Shown here in pieces: positions 17,818 to 27,322 of a stretch of 64,000 nucleotides of DNA. This DNA is from Candidatus Aminicenantota bacterium (lineage in GTDB: Bacteria; Acidobacteriota; Aminicenantia; Aminicenantales; Aminicenantaceae): contig WVXO01000007.1 of NCBI GenBank assembly GCA_011773465.1, positions 38,562 to 102,561 of the forward strand, given 5' to 3'. Every line of letters starts with the position of its first letter. The stretch's first letter is position 1. Both the position numbers and the translations under genes were made by a program. The notes beneath the pieces were generated by a model. The model did no database searches and was not told the origin of the DNA. It saw only the letters and a list, made by a program, of their open reading frames with translations.

Positions 17818-20610
17818 TCATAGAGAATCTAGACGGCGGCGGGCATCTTTGACCATCGGGTCACTTCCATCATCCTTTTCCTTGATTTTCAGGAATTTAT
17901 TGTATGATTCAGAAGCAGCACCACTTCCTAGACCTTCCTGAGCCCGTCCAAGGTAGTAGTAAACAGGAGACAGATATCGATGCGTGGGAGTATCGTTAAA
18001 AAAAACTGAAGCAGCTTCCCCTCCGCGTTTAAGGCATGTCTCAAACTCTGAATAGGCCGCTGTGTAGTCCTCAGCATCCATGTAAGCCAACCCAAGGAAA
18101 TAATGGCCAATCCACATATCAATTGAGTCCTTTGCTTCATGAAAAAGATTCACAGCATTGCCGATGTCGCCCCTTGCTCTGCTCATTTCACCTCCGATTA
18201 ATTTGGCATACACACGAGGTTCTGGTTGAGTCCTTTTAAACAATTCTGCTTGCAGGCTGCGAGCCTTATCATCCTGGCCAGAATTCAAATAAACTAGAGC
18301 AGCAGAAAACACTATTTCTGCATCATCTCTGATTCCTACTGCGCGGTCTGCAGCTTTAGACGCAAGCTCTTCTTTCTCTTGAAGGAGATAGGCGTGAGCA
18401 AGCACGATACATTTTTCAGCAGCGTCGAATACCTGCTTGTTCTCAAGATCAAAGGCGATTCCTTCCTCGAGAATTTCTATAGCTTCCGCCAGCCGACCTT
18501 CATAGACGGCAAGGTCAGCCAAACCTGTAGCTGACAATGTCTTCCCATAGGAGCTCACGTCCTTAAGTTGATGGTATGTCTCAGCAGCTTGCTCAAGTTC
18601 GTCTTTTGCCAGTTGCGTCAATGCCAGAGTAATATAGGCTTTCACGTAACCAGGCTCAAGTTCCATGGCTTTCCGTGATTCTTTCTCAGCTGTCTCTAAA
18701 TCTCCGGCTCCCAAGGCATACCAACTAAGGTTATTATGGGCATGGACGCCCTGAGGATTATATTTTACGTCGAGGCGTCCTTCTTCAAGGGCTTTGGGCA
18801 AATTGCGAGCATAAAAATAAGATATGGCAAGCTGAGCATGGACAACATAATCACCCGGGTATTTCTCCAACAAGGCACTATATTCATCTATTGCTTTTTT
18901 AAAATCTCTTTTAATCGAAGCATATAGACCCAGGTCTCTGTGTTTTTCCCGATCGGTCATCTGGTCAATTCTTTTCAAAGCCTCTTGAAAATAAGGCTCG
19001 GCTTCTTCATAGCGGCCGCTGTTAGCATAAATAAGTGCCACTCCTGAGTAGGCACGGCCGAAATTCGGGTCATGATCGATAGCCCTTAGATATTCTTTGA
19101 GGGCCTCTTCCGACTTTCCTTGATCATCGAGTTTCTGAGCAAGAGCATAGGCTTTCATCGCCTCTAGAGATGTCGTAGTGAAAGTCTCTTTAGTCAGAGC
19201 TTCCACAGAATCAGCTGAGATATCACCGAGGTTCGACCTCAGCTTAGCTGAAACTCTATCAGCCGCTTTTAATACTTCGCCTTTTGTTCCGATGTTTATC
19301 GAGTCCTCATAAACGTTCTCTGATTTGACCGTGTCTAGAGCCCAAACTTTAACCGTATACCCTTTATCGCTTTCTTCAATTGATCCTCCAACAACCACAT
19401 TAACGCCTGCCCTCCGACTCACTAACTGAGCCAGCTCTCTATTCAGGGTTTCACCTGCAAGAGGGTCAAGTTCGGTTGCTAGTCTAAGCGCGTCTTGACG
19501 GTTGTGAATATGGATGAATGAGGCATCTGCTAAACTGATATCCAAAGCTTTCTCAAGAACCCCATCAAGAATTTCGTCACCTGTTTGATTCTGAAAGTTG
19601 GCAACCAGCACGGAGATAGTCTCTGTGCCGGGTTCCTGAGAACTCACCGGGCCCCGAAGGAATAAAAACCAGGCGCCAGTTGCTAACATGGCGATGACTA
19701 AGAAAGCCGCAGCTGCTAATTGCCATCCGCGGAAAAGAAGACGAGGCCCTCCAACAGTATCTCTCAGCAACTTTCGAATATCGACCGCGAATTCTGCCAC
19801 CTTTTGATACCTGTCCGCAGGATCCTTGGCCAAAGCTCTTCGCAGCATGGGGCTGAGCACCGGATTCACTATTTTTGGCTTGACACTAACAGCAGGCGTG
19901 GGGTCCCTAAGGATGGAGCTTAGAGTTTCTATAGCACTGGGTTTTGAAAAAGGATGATTTCCCGATGCCATTTCGTAAAGGAGGATTCCTAAAGAAAAAA
20001 TGTCACTTCTCTCATCTATCTCATCGCCTCGGGCCTGTTCAGGAGACATATAGGCTAAAGTCCCTACTATGGCGCCCTGTTCTGTTAGCGAGGCCTGCGT
20101 TAGGGTTTTTGTAATAGCCTCCTCCCCTTTGGGAAGTATTTGTTTAGCCAAGCCAAAATCCATGACTTTGACATGGCCCTGAGGTGTGAGCATGATGTTA
20201 GCGGGTTTTAGGTCGCGATGGGCAATTCCTTTTCCATGAGCCTCTTCTAAAGCCTCCGCGATCTCTAAAGCCATTTGAAGAGAATCTCTCAAGGGAAGAA
20301 GCCCTTCATCCAATTTATCCCTCAAATCCTTACCCTCGACGTACTCCATCACGATATAAGATTTGTTGTCGATCTCCCCTGTCTCGTAAATCTTGCATAT
20401 AAAGGGATGATCCAAGGAGGCAGCGGCTTTGGCCTCCCGGAGTAATCGCATTTTGGCTGTGCTATCTTTTTGCATTTTTTCTGGCAGGAATTTGATGGCA
20501 ACCTTTCGATCGAGGGCTGTGTCCTGGGCAAGGTAGACTTCGCCCATCCCTCCTTTCCCGAGTTGTTCGAGAACTTCGTATTGTTTTATTTTATCGCCTG
20601 GTTTAGCCAT
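17818..20610 (-). CDS. Membrane-anchored Ser/Thr protein kinase with TPR sensor domain
   Basis: A 930-residue Hanks-type kinase. Glycine loop LGKGGMGEVY at 17-26, ATP lysine K40 in VAIKFL, catalytic HRDLKPAN at 131-138, DFG at 151-153 and SPEQ at 189-192 are all intact, so an active kinase is expected. A single membrane helix spans about 298-318. Next comes a domain with SVLVANFQNQTGDEILDGVL that resembles FlgO-like/TolB-like domains fused to such kinases, then TPR repeats (for example LKEYLRAIDHDPNFGRAYSG) to the C-terminus. It is monocistronic on the minus strand, convergent with the secreted protein gene. Confidence 0.93.
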   Translation of the reverse strand: MAKPGDKIKQYEVLEQLGKGGMGEVYLAQDTALDRKVAIKFLPEKMQKDSTAKMRLLREAKAAASLDHPFICKIYETGEIDNKSYIVMEYVEGKDLRDKLDEGLLPLRDSLQMALEIAEALEEAHGKGIAHRDLKPANIMLTPQGHVKVMDFGLAKQILPKGEEAITKTLTQASLTEQGAIVGTLAYMSPEQARGDEIDERSDIFSLGILLYEMASGNHPFSKPSAIETLSSILRDPTPAVSVKPKIVNPVLSPMLRRALAKDPADRYQKVAEFAVDIRKLLRDTVGGPRLLFRGWQLAAAAFLVIAMLATGAWFLFLRGPVSSQEPGTETISVLVANFQNQTGDEILDGVLEKALDISLADASFIHIHNRQDALRLATELDPLAGETLNRELAQLVSRRAGVNVVVGGSIEESDKGYTVKVWALDTVKSENVYEDSINIGTKGEVLKAADRVSAKLRSNLGDISADSVEALTKETFTTTSLEAMKAYALAQKLDDQGKSEEALKEYLRAIDHDPNFGRAYSGVALIYANSGRYEEAEPYFQEALKRIDQMTDREKHRDLGLYASIKRDFKKAIDEYSALLEKYPGDYVVHAQLAISYFYARNLPKALEEGRLDVKYNPQGVHAHNNLSWYALGAGDLETAEKESRKAMELEPGYVKAYITLALTQLAKDELEQAAETYHQLKDVSSYGKTLSATGLADLAVYEGRLAEAIEILEEGIAFDLENKQVFDAAEKCIVLAHAYLLQEKEELASKAADRAVGIRDDAEIVFSAALVYLNSGQDDKARSLQAELFKRTQPEPRVYAKLIGGEMSRARGDIGNAVNLFHEAKDSIDMWIGHYFLGLAYMDAEDYTAAYSEFETCLKRGGEAASVFFNDTPTHRYLSPVYYYLGRAQEGLGSGAASESYNKFLKIKEKDDGSDPMVKDARRRLDSL

Positions 20611-20805
20611 TTGTTTTAACCAAGGGAATAGGTCTTGAGGGGATAAAGTTCGTTACAACAGACCCAGAGCCCAATAATGGGTAAGAATCTGGTTTTTTTG
20701 CCTATTTTCAATTCTCCCCGGCCTTTGATCATTCCAGCTTGAAATCGGGCAAGCTCGGTATGTCCACAGCCCGTAAATAAATCTCTCTCCTCCTATGCTT
20801 AAAAA

Positions 20806-20834
20806 TTTATAGCACAGGGAAAATTTGATGTCAA
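20806..20834 (-). promoter_or_regulatory. Putative sigma-70 promoter of the kinase gene 17818-20610
   Basis: On the minus strand TTGACA (20829-20834) is followed after 17 bases by TATAAA (20806-20811), with TGC just before the -10 as in extended -10 promoters. It is nearly identical through the spacer to the promoter at 36140-36168. The leader would be about 190 nt. Confidence 0.75.
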
Positions 20835-20909
20835 ATAGATAGTTCTGCTTTTTTTTCAATAATTTCCCTGCATTTCCATTGCAATTTTTATTAGAGAGCA
20901 AAAGTAGAA

Positions 20910-20938
20910 TTGACGAGGCTTGCTTTTTTGTATATTAC
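20910..20938 (+). promoter_or_regulatory. Putative sigma-70 promoter of the NCS1 permease gene
   Basis: TTGACG (20910-20915), 17 bases, TATTAC (20933-20938). The start site would be about 8 bases before the ATG, and no Shine-Dalgarno sequence is present, so the transcript appears nearly leaderless. Confidence 0.55.
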
Positions 20939-20952
20939 TTTACTAATCACTG

Positions 20953-22272
20953 ATGAATAAAAGCAGGGAAGCTTCCCAGGTCTTGGAAGACTTTTCTTTA
21001 GAGTCTGTGCCTTTAACTCAAAGAAAAACCTGGCTAAACCTGGCAGTTATCTGGATTGGGATAGCTGTGGTTATGTCAGCTATATTTCGGGGGATGATGA
21101 TTGGTTTGGGCTTGGGAAAAATTTCAAGTGTGATAATCTCTTATATTCTAGGAGAAATTATCCTCGTTGTTATGATGGGCCTCACAGGGTATATCGGGGC
21201 AAAAACAGGGTTTTCCACACCCTTAATAGCCAATTTTTCCTTCGGTCGGATAGGAGCAATCATAATCTCTCTCTCCATAGCTTTATCGCTTATCGGCTGG
21301 TTTGGGGTTCAAGCGGCTTTTTTTGCTCGAACCATCCAATTCTATTTTAAAACGGATTTCTCGCTACCTATCTTCTCCTTTTTATGCGGGATTGTAATGA
21401 TGATTCCTGCTATTTTTGGCATTCGAGGCTTAAGTGCTCTTAGCTGGATGGCTTCTCCGTTTATGATCGCAATCTTTTTATGGGGAATCATAAAAATGGG
21501 TTTTCATTTCCTGCCTTCTGAAAATCTGGTTTCATTAGCCCTTAGCCATAAGCCTGACCCCTACCCTTTAACTTTAGGAGCTGCGGCCTCGATAGTAGCA
21601 GGAGGATTTATCGTGGGAGCAATAACAAGCGCAGATATATTTCGTTATGCCCGTCCTCGAATGAAAGATATCTTTCTGGCAGCAATCATAGCCATGCTGG
21701 TCAGTGCTTTCCTTCATCTTGTTGGCTCTGTTTTATCCATGAATACAGGAATATATCACGAAAGACTTCCAGAGCTAGTAATCGATAACCAATATCTTGG
21801 ATTGGGATTCATCGGATTTCTCGTTCTCCTTTTAGCCCAATGGACGACAAATGACAGCAACATCTACTCATCTGTTCTGGCTTTGAATAATATTTTTCAG
21901 ACAAAAAGGTGGATAGTCACTATCGGAGTAGGTGTATTCGCCTCTCTATTTGCTGCTTTTGGCATCTTGGAAAGATTGGAACTTTTCTTAAAAATTTTGG
22001 CTGTGAGCATCGGACCCATTGGAGGTATTTTTATCTGCGATTATTATATTTTGAGAAGATTAAAAGTGCGTGATTTTAGGGAAAAAACTTTTTCCAAAGT
22101 AAACTATAAGGCCTTAGGTGTTTATCTTGTCTCTTTTCTAATAGGCTGGACTAGCTCCGGACATCCGTTCACGATTAAAATTTTTCCCTTTTCCGTCTTT
22201 GCATTTAATGGAATAATATCTTCAATTATTCTCTATTTTACGGTGATGAAAATTTTCCCTGAAAAGGAGTAA
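20953..22272 (+). CDS. NCS1/cytosine-permease family transporter (codB-like)
   Basis: A 439-residue membrane protein with about 12 hydrophobic segments. The N-terminal LESVPLTQRKTWLNLAVIWI, the loop LTGYIGAKTGFSTPLIANFS and ADIFRYARP fit the NCS1/purine-cytosine permease family. These are usually cation-driven importers of nucleobases, hydantoins or related ring compounds; the exact substrate cannot be read here. A DUF1177 gene starts 3 bases after its stop, forming an operon, and an AroM gene follows downstream. Confidence 0.85.
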   Translation: MNKSREASQVLEDFSLESVPLTQRKTWLNLAVIWIGIAVVMSAIFRGMMIGLGLGKISSVIISYILGEIILVVMMGLTGYIGAKTGFSTPLIANFSFGRIGAIIISLSIALSLIGWFGVQAAFFARTIQFYFKTDFSLPIFSFLCGIVMMIPAIFGIRGLSALSWMASPFMIAIFLWGIIKMGFHFLPSENLVSLALSHKPDPYPLTLGAAASIVAGGFIVGAITSADIFRYARPRMKDIFLAAIIAMLVSAFLHLVGSVLSMNTGIYHERLPELVIDNQYLGLGFIGFLVLLLAQWTTNDSNIYSSVLALNNIFQTKRWIVTIGVGVFASLFAAFGILERLELFLKILAVSIGPIGGIFICDYYILRRLKVRDFREKTFSKVNYKALGVYLVSFLIGWTSSGHPFTIKIFPFSVFAFNGIISSIILYFTVMKIFPEKE

Positions 22273-22275
22273 GCC

Positions 22276-23352
22276 ATGTCATTTAAACAGGTAATCGAAG
22301 TTTGCGAATTACTGGATACTCCGGTAATTAAGGGAGATGAGATAAAAGAATTCTTTCTGAAGCATGGGATAGACGAATCAGAAATTGAAACTCGAAAAAT
22401 TAAAGAAGATAAAGGAGAGACTGAATTTGTGAAGATAACCATCAGAGGCAAAGAAGGAATATCAGAGGGAAGAAAAGAAGGGCTGCCAAAGGGAGAGAAG
22501 GAAGAAAAAATAAGAGGAGAAAAAGAAGGAATAATAACGGGTAAGAAAGAGGGAAAGTCAAAAGGAGAAAAAGAGAGTAAATCAAATGCGGGAAGCTCGA
22601 ATGCGGATAATGCGCCCACTCTAGGCATAATAGGTCGCCTGGGGGGAATAGGCGCCAGGCCTCATAAGATTGGCCTTGTATCTGATGCTGACGGAGCCAT
22701 AACCGCCTTGGCTGCTGCAGCGAAAATCGCAGGAATGAGAAAAAAAGGAGATGTACTCAAAGGCGACGTCATCATCGCCACGCATCTCTGTCCCTGCTCC
22801 CCTATCATTCCCCATGAGCCTGTTCCTTTTATGGATTCACCTGTTTCTCTAGAGACGATGAACAAATACGAGGTAGATGAGCGAATGGAAGCAATCCTCT
22901 CTATTGATACGACCAAAGGGAACCGAGTGATCAACAGTAAAGGTTTTGCCATCTCTCCTACCTTAAAAGACGGTTACATACTGAGAGTGAGCGAAGATTT
23001 GCTGGATATCATGCAGATAGTTACAGGTAAATTACCTGTCGTTTTTCCTATAACGACACAGGATATTACTCCCTATGGGAATGAAATCTACCATCTCAAC
23101 AGTATCATGCAGCCAGGAACCGCGACAAGTGCTCCGGTGGTTGGAGTAGCCATAACGACCGAGGTTCCTGTCCCAGGATGCGCTACTGGCGCCAATCAAG
23201 CGATAGATATAGAAATGGCGACGAGATTTGTGGTGGAAGTGGCAAAAGCCTACGGAGAGGGAGAATGCTCCTTTTACGATAAGAAGGAATTCCAGAGATT
23301 AATTTCTCTCTACGGCTCTTTTGAACATTTAAAAACACTGGGAAGAAAATAA
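22276..23352 (+). CDS. DUF1177 family protein with charged insertion
   Basis: A 358-residue protein whose start (FKQVIEVCELLDTPVIKGDE) and C-terminal two thirds (IGRLGGIGARPHKIGLVSDA, VIIATHLCPCSPIIPHEPVP) match the DUF1177 family, of unknown biochemical function. Residues ~68-108 are a low-complexity Lys/Gly/Glu stretch (EGRKEGLPKGEKEEKIRGEK and similar) between the N-terminal helix region and the main domain, which I believe is an insertion. AAAAGGAG precedes the ATG, 3 bases after the permease gene. A role in metabolism of the imported compound is inference. Confidence 0.85.
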   Translation: MSFKQVIEVCELLDTPVIKGDEIKEFFLKHGIDESEIETRKIKEDKGETEFVKITIRGKEGISEGRKEGLPKGEKEEKIRGEKEGIITGKKEGKSKGEKESKSNAGSSNADNAPTLGIIGRLGGIGARPHKIGLVSDADGAITALAAAAKIAGMRKKGDVLKGDVIIATHLCPCSPIIPHEPVPFMDSPVSLETMNKYEVDERMEAILSIDTTKGNRVINSKGFAISPTLKDGYILRVSEDLLDIMQIVTGKLPVVFPITTQDITPYGNEIYHLNSIMQPGTATSAPVVGVAITTEVPVPGCATGANQAIDIEMATRFVVEVAKAYGEGECSFYDKKEFQRLISLYGSFEHLKTLGRK

Positions 23353-23354
23353 AT

Positions 23355-23392
23355 TGTCATTGCGAGCGACCGAAGGGAGCGTGGCAATCTCA
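23355..23392 (+). repeat. Family B repeat copy
   Basis: TGTCATTGCGAGCGACCGAA followed by GGGAGCGTGGCAATCTC, very close to the element starting at 3902. Confidence 0.75.
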
Positions 23393-23490
23393 TAAAAATA
23401 AAGAATAAAGGGTGTGATACTTCAACTTGAAAAATGTAAAGCCATAATGCGGGCAAGCACTGAAAGAAGCAAAACAATCTCCTAATAATA

Positions 23491-23520
23491 TATCACTGCG
23501 AGTGAAGCGAAGCAATCTCA
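23491..23520 (+). repeat. Family B repeat, shorter variant
   Basis: TATCACTGCGAGTGAAGCGA followed by AGCAATCTCA, the short GAAGCGAAGCAATCTC form of the same family. Confidence 0.6.
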
Positions 23521-23591
23521 TTAAAATATATAATTTCGAGAGAAATAAGGAAATAAGGCCATTTTCTACCATCATTTATGGTGAATATTTT

Positions 23592-23620
23592 TTGACAATT
23601 CCTGATAATTATTAGATAAA
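23592..23620 (+). promoter_or_regulatory. Putative sigma-70 promoter of the AroM gene
   Basis: TTGACA (23592-23597) and GATAAA (23615-23620) with 17-base spacing. It suggests AroM can be transcribed separately from the permease-DUF1177 pair. Confidence 0.55.
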
Positions 23621-23668
23621 GGATAATAATCGCACAAAAAAGATGGCTTTATTTCTAATAGGTGAAGA

Positions 23669-24337
23669 ATGGCTTTAGTCAAGGTAGGACTTCTCACCAT
23701 CGGTCAGTCTCCCAGAGAAGACGTAGTGCCTGAAATGAAACCTTTTTTTCTTCCTCACATAAAAATTCTGGAAAAAGGCTTACTGGATAATCTCACCCCT
23801 AAGGAAATTAGACGCTTAAAGCCCAAAAGAGGGGAAACACCGTTGGTCACTCGTTTAAGGAAAGGCAGCTCGGTTCAACTTAGCGAGAAAGAAATAAGCT
23901 CTCTCCTACCTGAGGCTATTGATTCAATGAAAACGAAAATGAAGGTGAAGGCAGTGGGAGTACTCTGTACTCATGATTTTCAAAAGACAGAATTTCCCCC
24001 ATCAGTCATTTTCCCGTTTAATTCTCTAAGGTTTTTGATTAATCGCATAATTCAAGTAAAGTGCCTTGGAGTAGTGGTTCCCTTGGAAAGTCAAATTAAT
24101 AATGCTAAGAAAAAATGGAAAAAAGATAAAGTTGTTGTGGAGGCTAAATCTCCTTATGCCAAGGGAAAAAGCTGGAAAGAAATAGCCCAAAATTTTTCTC
24201 AAGAAAAAGTAGATGTGGTAATCCTTGATTGTATTGGATACAAAATAAAAGATAAACGGGCAATACAAAAATTATTGCCTGTTCCTGTCCTCTTGCCCCG
24301 AGTTGTTCTTGCTTTTGCCATCGATCAACACATTTAA
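23669..24337 (+). CDS. AroM family protein
   Basis: A 222-residue protein beginning MALVKVGLLTIGQSPREDVV, the signature start of AroM proteins, with LVTRLRKGSSVQLSEKEI and VILDCIGYKIKDKRAIQKLL further on. The biochemical function of AroM is not established. Its position 316 bases after the DUF1177 gene, with a permease upstream, matches a recurrent association of AroM, DUF1177 and a transporter that I recall from other bacteria. AGGTGA lies just before the ATG. Confidence 0.87.
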   Translation: MALVKVGLLTIGQSPREDVVPEMKPFFLPHIKILEKGLLDNLTPKEIRRLKPKRGETPLVTRLRKGSSVQLSEKEISSLLPEAIDSMKTKMKVKAVGVLCTHDFQKTEFPPSVIFPFNSLRFLINRIIQVKCLGVVVPLESQINNAKKKWKKDKVVVEAKSPYAKGKSWKEIAQNFSQEKVDVVILDCIGYKIKDKRAIQKLLPVPVLLPRVVLAFAIDQHI

Positions 24338-24448
24338 TTTTCGCTTTGATAGGAAAAGTATGGTATATTACGCTTATCTCCATAAGGGAAAACACTAACA
24401 AATAAATTAATCGGATTGAGTAAGCGTACCAAAAGGTCAGAATAAAAA

Positions 24449-27052
24449 ATGATCGGCCAAACCATCTCCCACTACAAAATCATTGAAAAACTCGGCGAAG
24501 GAGGCATGGGTATAGTCTATAAGGCCGAGGATACAAAACTCAAACGTACTGTCACCCTAAAATTCATAAGAACCCAGGCCATGGAAGTAGCGGAGGAAAA
24601 AACACGTTTTGTGCGTGAAGCGCAAGCTGCCGCTGCACTGGATCACCCCAACATCTGTACCATCTATGAAATTGATGAAGCCAAAGGAAAAACCTTCATA
24701 GCCATGGCTTATATCAAAGGTCAAAGTTTGAACGACAAGATCAAATCAGCTCCTCTGAAACTGGAAGAGGTCCTGGATATTGGCATACAGGTTGCTCAAG
24801 GATTGCAGGAGGCTCACGAGAAAAAAGTCTTTCATCGAGATATCAAAAGCTCCAATATAATGGTGACTGACAAAGGCCAGGCTAAGATAATGGATTTTGG
24901 CATAGCCAAATTAGCTGGGGGGACAGAGATCACCAGGCCGGCCGCCTTCATGGGGACAGTGGCCTATATGTCTCCTGAACAGGCTAGCGCAGAACCTCTT
25001 GATCATAGGACAGATATCTGGTCTCTTGGCGTTGTTTTGTATGAGATGCTTACCGGGCAAGTTCCGTTCAAAGGGGAACACGAGCAGGTAATTTTGCATT
25101 CTATCCTTAATAAAAATCCCCAACCCATTACGAGCTTACACAGTGGCGTTCCTCTGGAGCTTGAGGCAATCGTGAACAAATGCCTGGAGAAAGAGCCCAG
25201 CGAGCGATATCAGACTTCGGCTGACCTGATTGCAGACCTGAACCGTTTGAAGCGAGATATGACTACAGGAAAAACTGCTATGGCCGCAGCAACAGCTACC
25301 TATCCCACCCCAACAGCTACCCTAGCCCGTCCTTTCCCGCGGCTTATGCGCAAGATGGCCCTCCCTATCGGTGCAGTTATATTAATCCTGGTATTTTTGC
25401 TGGTTTTACCTCCAACCCGTAGGATTGTGCAGAACTGGTTAGGTTTTGAGATAATCCCCGCAGAGAAGAGCCTGGCGATTCTTCCTTTCACCATCGTGGG
25501 CGGCGATGCAGAGGAGAGGGCTTTTTGTGACGGACTCGTGGAAAATCTGACCAGCAAGCTTACTCAACTGGAACAATTCCAAAGGCGGCTTTTTATACTG
25601 CCTTCTATTGATGTACATGAATTTGAAATCACCAGTCCCAGCGAAGCAGAGCGAGTCTTTAGAGTTTCCTTGGCTGTAATGGGAAGCTTTAAGCGCATCG
25701 GCGATATGTTCAGCTTGACTTTGAAGCTGGTTGATACAAAAACCCAGCGTGAACTGAAATCACAGATTATGACTGATCATATCGCAAATATTTCGGCATT
25801 GCAGAAAGATGCCATCTTCAAAATGGTGGAGATGCTTGAAGTAAAATTACAGCCGCACATGCGCGACATATTGACCTCAGGAGGCACCACTATACCCGGG
25901 GCCTACGAGTCTTACTTGCAGGGCCTTGGCTACATGGAGCGCAACGAGAAAGAAGAAACCCTCGAAACTGCAATTAGCTTATTCCAGCGTGCAATCGAGC
26001 AAGATCCCCACTTTGCCTTAGCTCACGGAGGATTAGGAAAAGCTTTTTGGCGGAAGTACAAACTGACAAAAAACTCTGAATTGCTTGAAAAAGCCCGATT
26101 ATCATGCACCAAGGCAATTGAAATCAGTGACAACCTGGCCTCAGTTCATGTCAGACTGGGAATTATCTATAGAGAAGCAGGTCAATACGAGGACGCGATT
26201 AAAGAATTTCAGCAGGCGCTGTTAGACGATCCTGTAAACTACGACGCTGTGCAAGAATTAGCAGAGGTCTATGAAAATCTCGGGAGACTGGAAAAAGCAG
26301 AGGAGACATATAAACAGGCCATTAAATTAAAGCCGAGTTACTGGCATGGATACAGTCGATTGGGCTTTTTTTACTATATCTACGGTCGTAACGTTAAGGC
26401 GGAAAAAATGTACAACCGCGCTATCGCATTAGCAACAGAAAATATTCTCGATTATAATAACCTGATCGCTATCTATTATCTATTGGGCCAAAACGACCAA
26501 GCAGAGGCTATGTTCGAAAAATCCATCGCCATTAAACCTAGTTCAGATGCCTATTCTAATATGGGTCTGATATATTTTATGCAACGCCGCTACGCCGATG
26601 CTTTGGCTATGTACGAAGAAGCGATTGAGTTGGGAGTGGGAGAGGATACCCATGTAATTTGGGCGAACTTGGCTGATAGCTATCGCTACACTCCCGGATA
26701 TTCAGAAAAAGCCCCAGAAGCCTATCAACGGGCCATTAAAATAGCTAATAAAGAACTGGAAATTAACCCTGGTGATGCCCAGCTCCGGTCCAGTTTGGCT
26801 GTTTTTTATGCAAAGTCAGGAGACTCTCAAATGGCGCTGGCTGAAATTTCCAAGGCACGTAGCCTGGCACCAAATGATGTTCCGATTATTCTCGATTGTG
26901 TCTTAGTCTTTGAAATTATCAACCAACGTGACCAGGCAATTCAAGCCCTTCAAGAATATATCGAGCGCGGTGGCTCCATCATGGAAGTTCGAGATCACCC
27001 CGATCTTTCTGGGCTACGAGCAGATCCTCGTTACCAAAAACTAGTCGAATGA
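24449..27052 (+). CDS. Membrane-anchored Ser/Thr protein kinase with TPR domain
   Basis: An 867-residue kinase with LGEGGMGIVY at 15-24, K38 in VTLKFI, HRDIKSSN at 129-136 and DFG at 149-151, all intact. A membrane helix lies at about 304-322. The following region (KSLAILPFTIVGGDAEERAF) looks like a TolB/adenylate-cyclase-associated N-terminal domain, and the C-terminal ~400 residues form TPR repeats (for example IKEFQQALLDDPVNYDAVQE). It is a separate paralogue of the 17818-20610 and 49098-51116 kinases, with a different middle domain. Targets are unknown. Confidence 0.92.
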   Translation: MIGQTISHYKIIEKLGEGGMGIVYKAEDTKLKRTVTLKFIRTQAMEVAEEKTRFVREAQAAAALDHPNICTIYEIDEAKGKTFIAMAYIKGQSLNDKIKSAPLKLEEVLDIGIQVAQGLQEAHEKKVFHRDIKSSNIMVTDKGQAKIMDFGIAKLAGGTEITRPAAFMGTVAYMSPEQASAEPLDHRTDIWSLGVVLYEMLTGQVPFKGEHEQVILHSILNKNPQPITSLHSGVPLELEAIVNKCLEKEPSERYQTSADLIADLNRLKRDMTTGKTAMAAATATYPTPTATLARPFPRLMRKMALPIGAVILILVFLLVLPPTRRIVQNWLGFEIIPAEKSLAILPFTIVGGDAEERAFCDGLVENLTSKLTQLEQFQRRLFILPSIDVHEFEITSPSEAERVFRVSLAVMGSFKRIGDMFSLTLKLVDTKTQRELKSQIMTDHIANISALQKDAIFKMVEMLEVKLQPHMRDILTSGGTTIPGAYESYLQGLGYMERNEKEETLETAISLFQRAIEQDPHFALAHGGLGKAFWRKYKLTKNSELLEKARLSCTKAIEISDNLASVHVRLGIIYREAGQYEDAIKEFQQALLDDPVNYDAVQELAEVYENLGRLEKAEETYKQAIKLKPSYWHGYSRLGFFYYIYGRNVKAEKMYNRAIALATENILDYNNLIAIYYLLGQNDQAEAMFEKSIAIKPSSDAYSNMGLIYFMQRRYADALAMYEEAIELGVGEDTHVIWANLADSYRYTPGYSEKAPEAYQRAIKIANKELEINPGDAQLRSSLAVFYAKSGDSQMALAEISKARSLAPNDVPIILDCVLVFEIINQRDQAIQALQEYIERGGSIMEVRDHPDLSGLRADPRYQKLVE

Positions 27053-27070
27053 GGGAGATTGCTTGAAACT

Positions 27071-27136
27071 GTAGCAATTGGATTCATCAAATCCGCATAT
27101 TTATAGTGTAGGGCTCGATTTATCAAACCCACTTTT
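27071..27136. repeat. Family A palindromic repeat, two copies
   Basis: GTAGCAATTGGATTCATCAA (ATCCGCA) and GTAGGGCTCGATTTATCAAA (CCCACTTTT) lie directly after the kinase gene. Confidence 0.75.
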
Positions 27137-27140
27137 AATG

Positions 27141-27171
27141 ATGAGATTGTCACGCTTCGCTCGGAATGACA
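27141..27171 (-). repeat. Family B repeat copy, inverted
   Basis: GATGAGATTGTCACGCTTCG followed by CTCGGAATGAC is a variant of the family B repeat read on the other strand. Confidence 0.6.
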
Positions 27172-27322
27172 TGGGATCAATAACAAGGATCCAATGACAT
27201 AGGATCAAACAGCTTGGAAACGATAGCAAATAAAAAGTATAGATATCGTTAACAATTTAAATTTAAAATACCGACCTTTATCGCCAAATTTTATTAGGAT
27301 AAAGGAAGGGAAAGGAGGGAAA

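Larger units (their letters stand above)
20611..20952. other. Divergent intergenic region between kinase and permease genes
   Basis: It holds the minus-strand kinase promoter (20806-20834) and, 75 bases away, the plus-strand permease promoter (20910-20938). I see no gene or repeat in the kinase leader (20611-20799). Confidence 0.6.
23353..23668. other. Repeat-bearing gap between DUF1177 and AroM genes
   Basis: Two recognisable family B repeats (23355-23392 and 23491-23520) and a possibly degenerate one around 23450-23483 are followed by the AroM promoter (23592-23620). No gene is seen. Confidence 0.65.
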
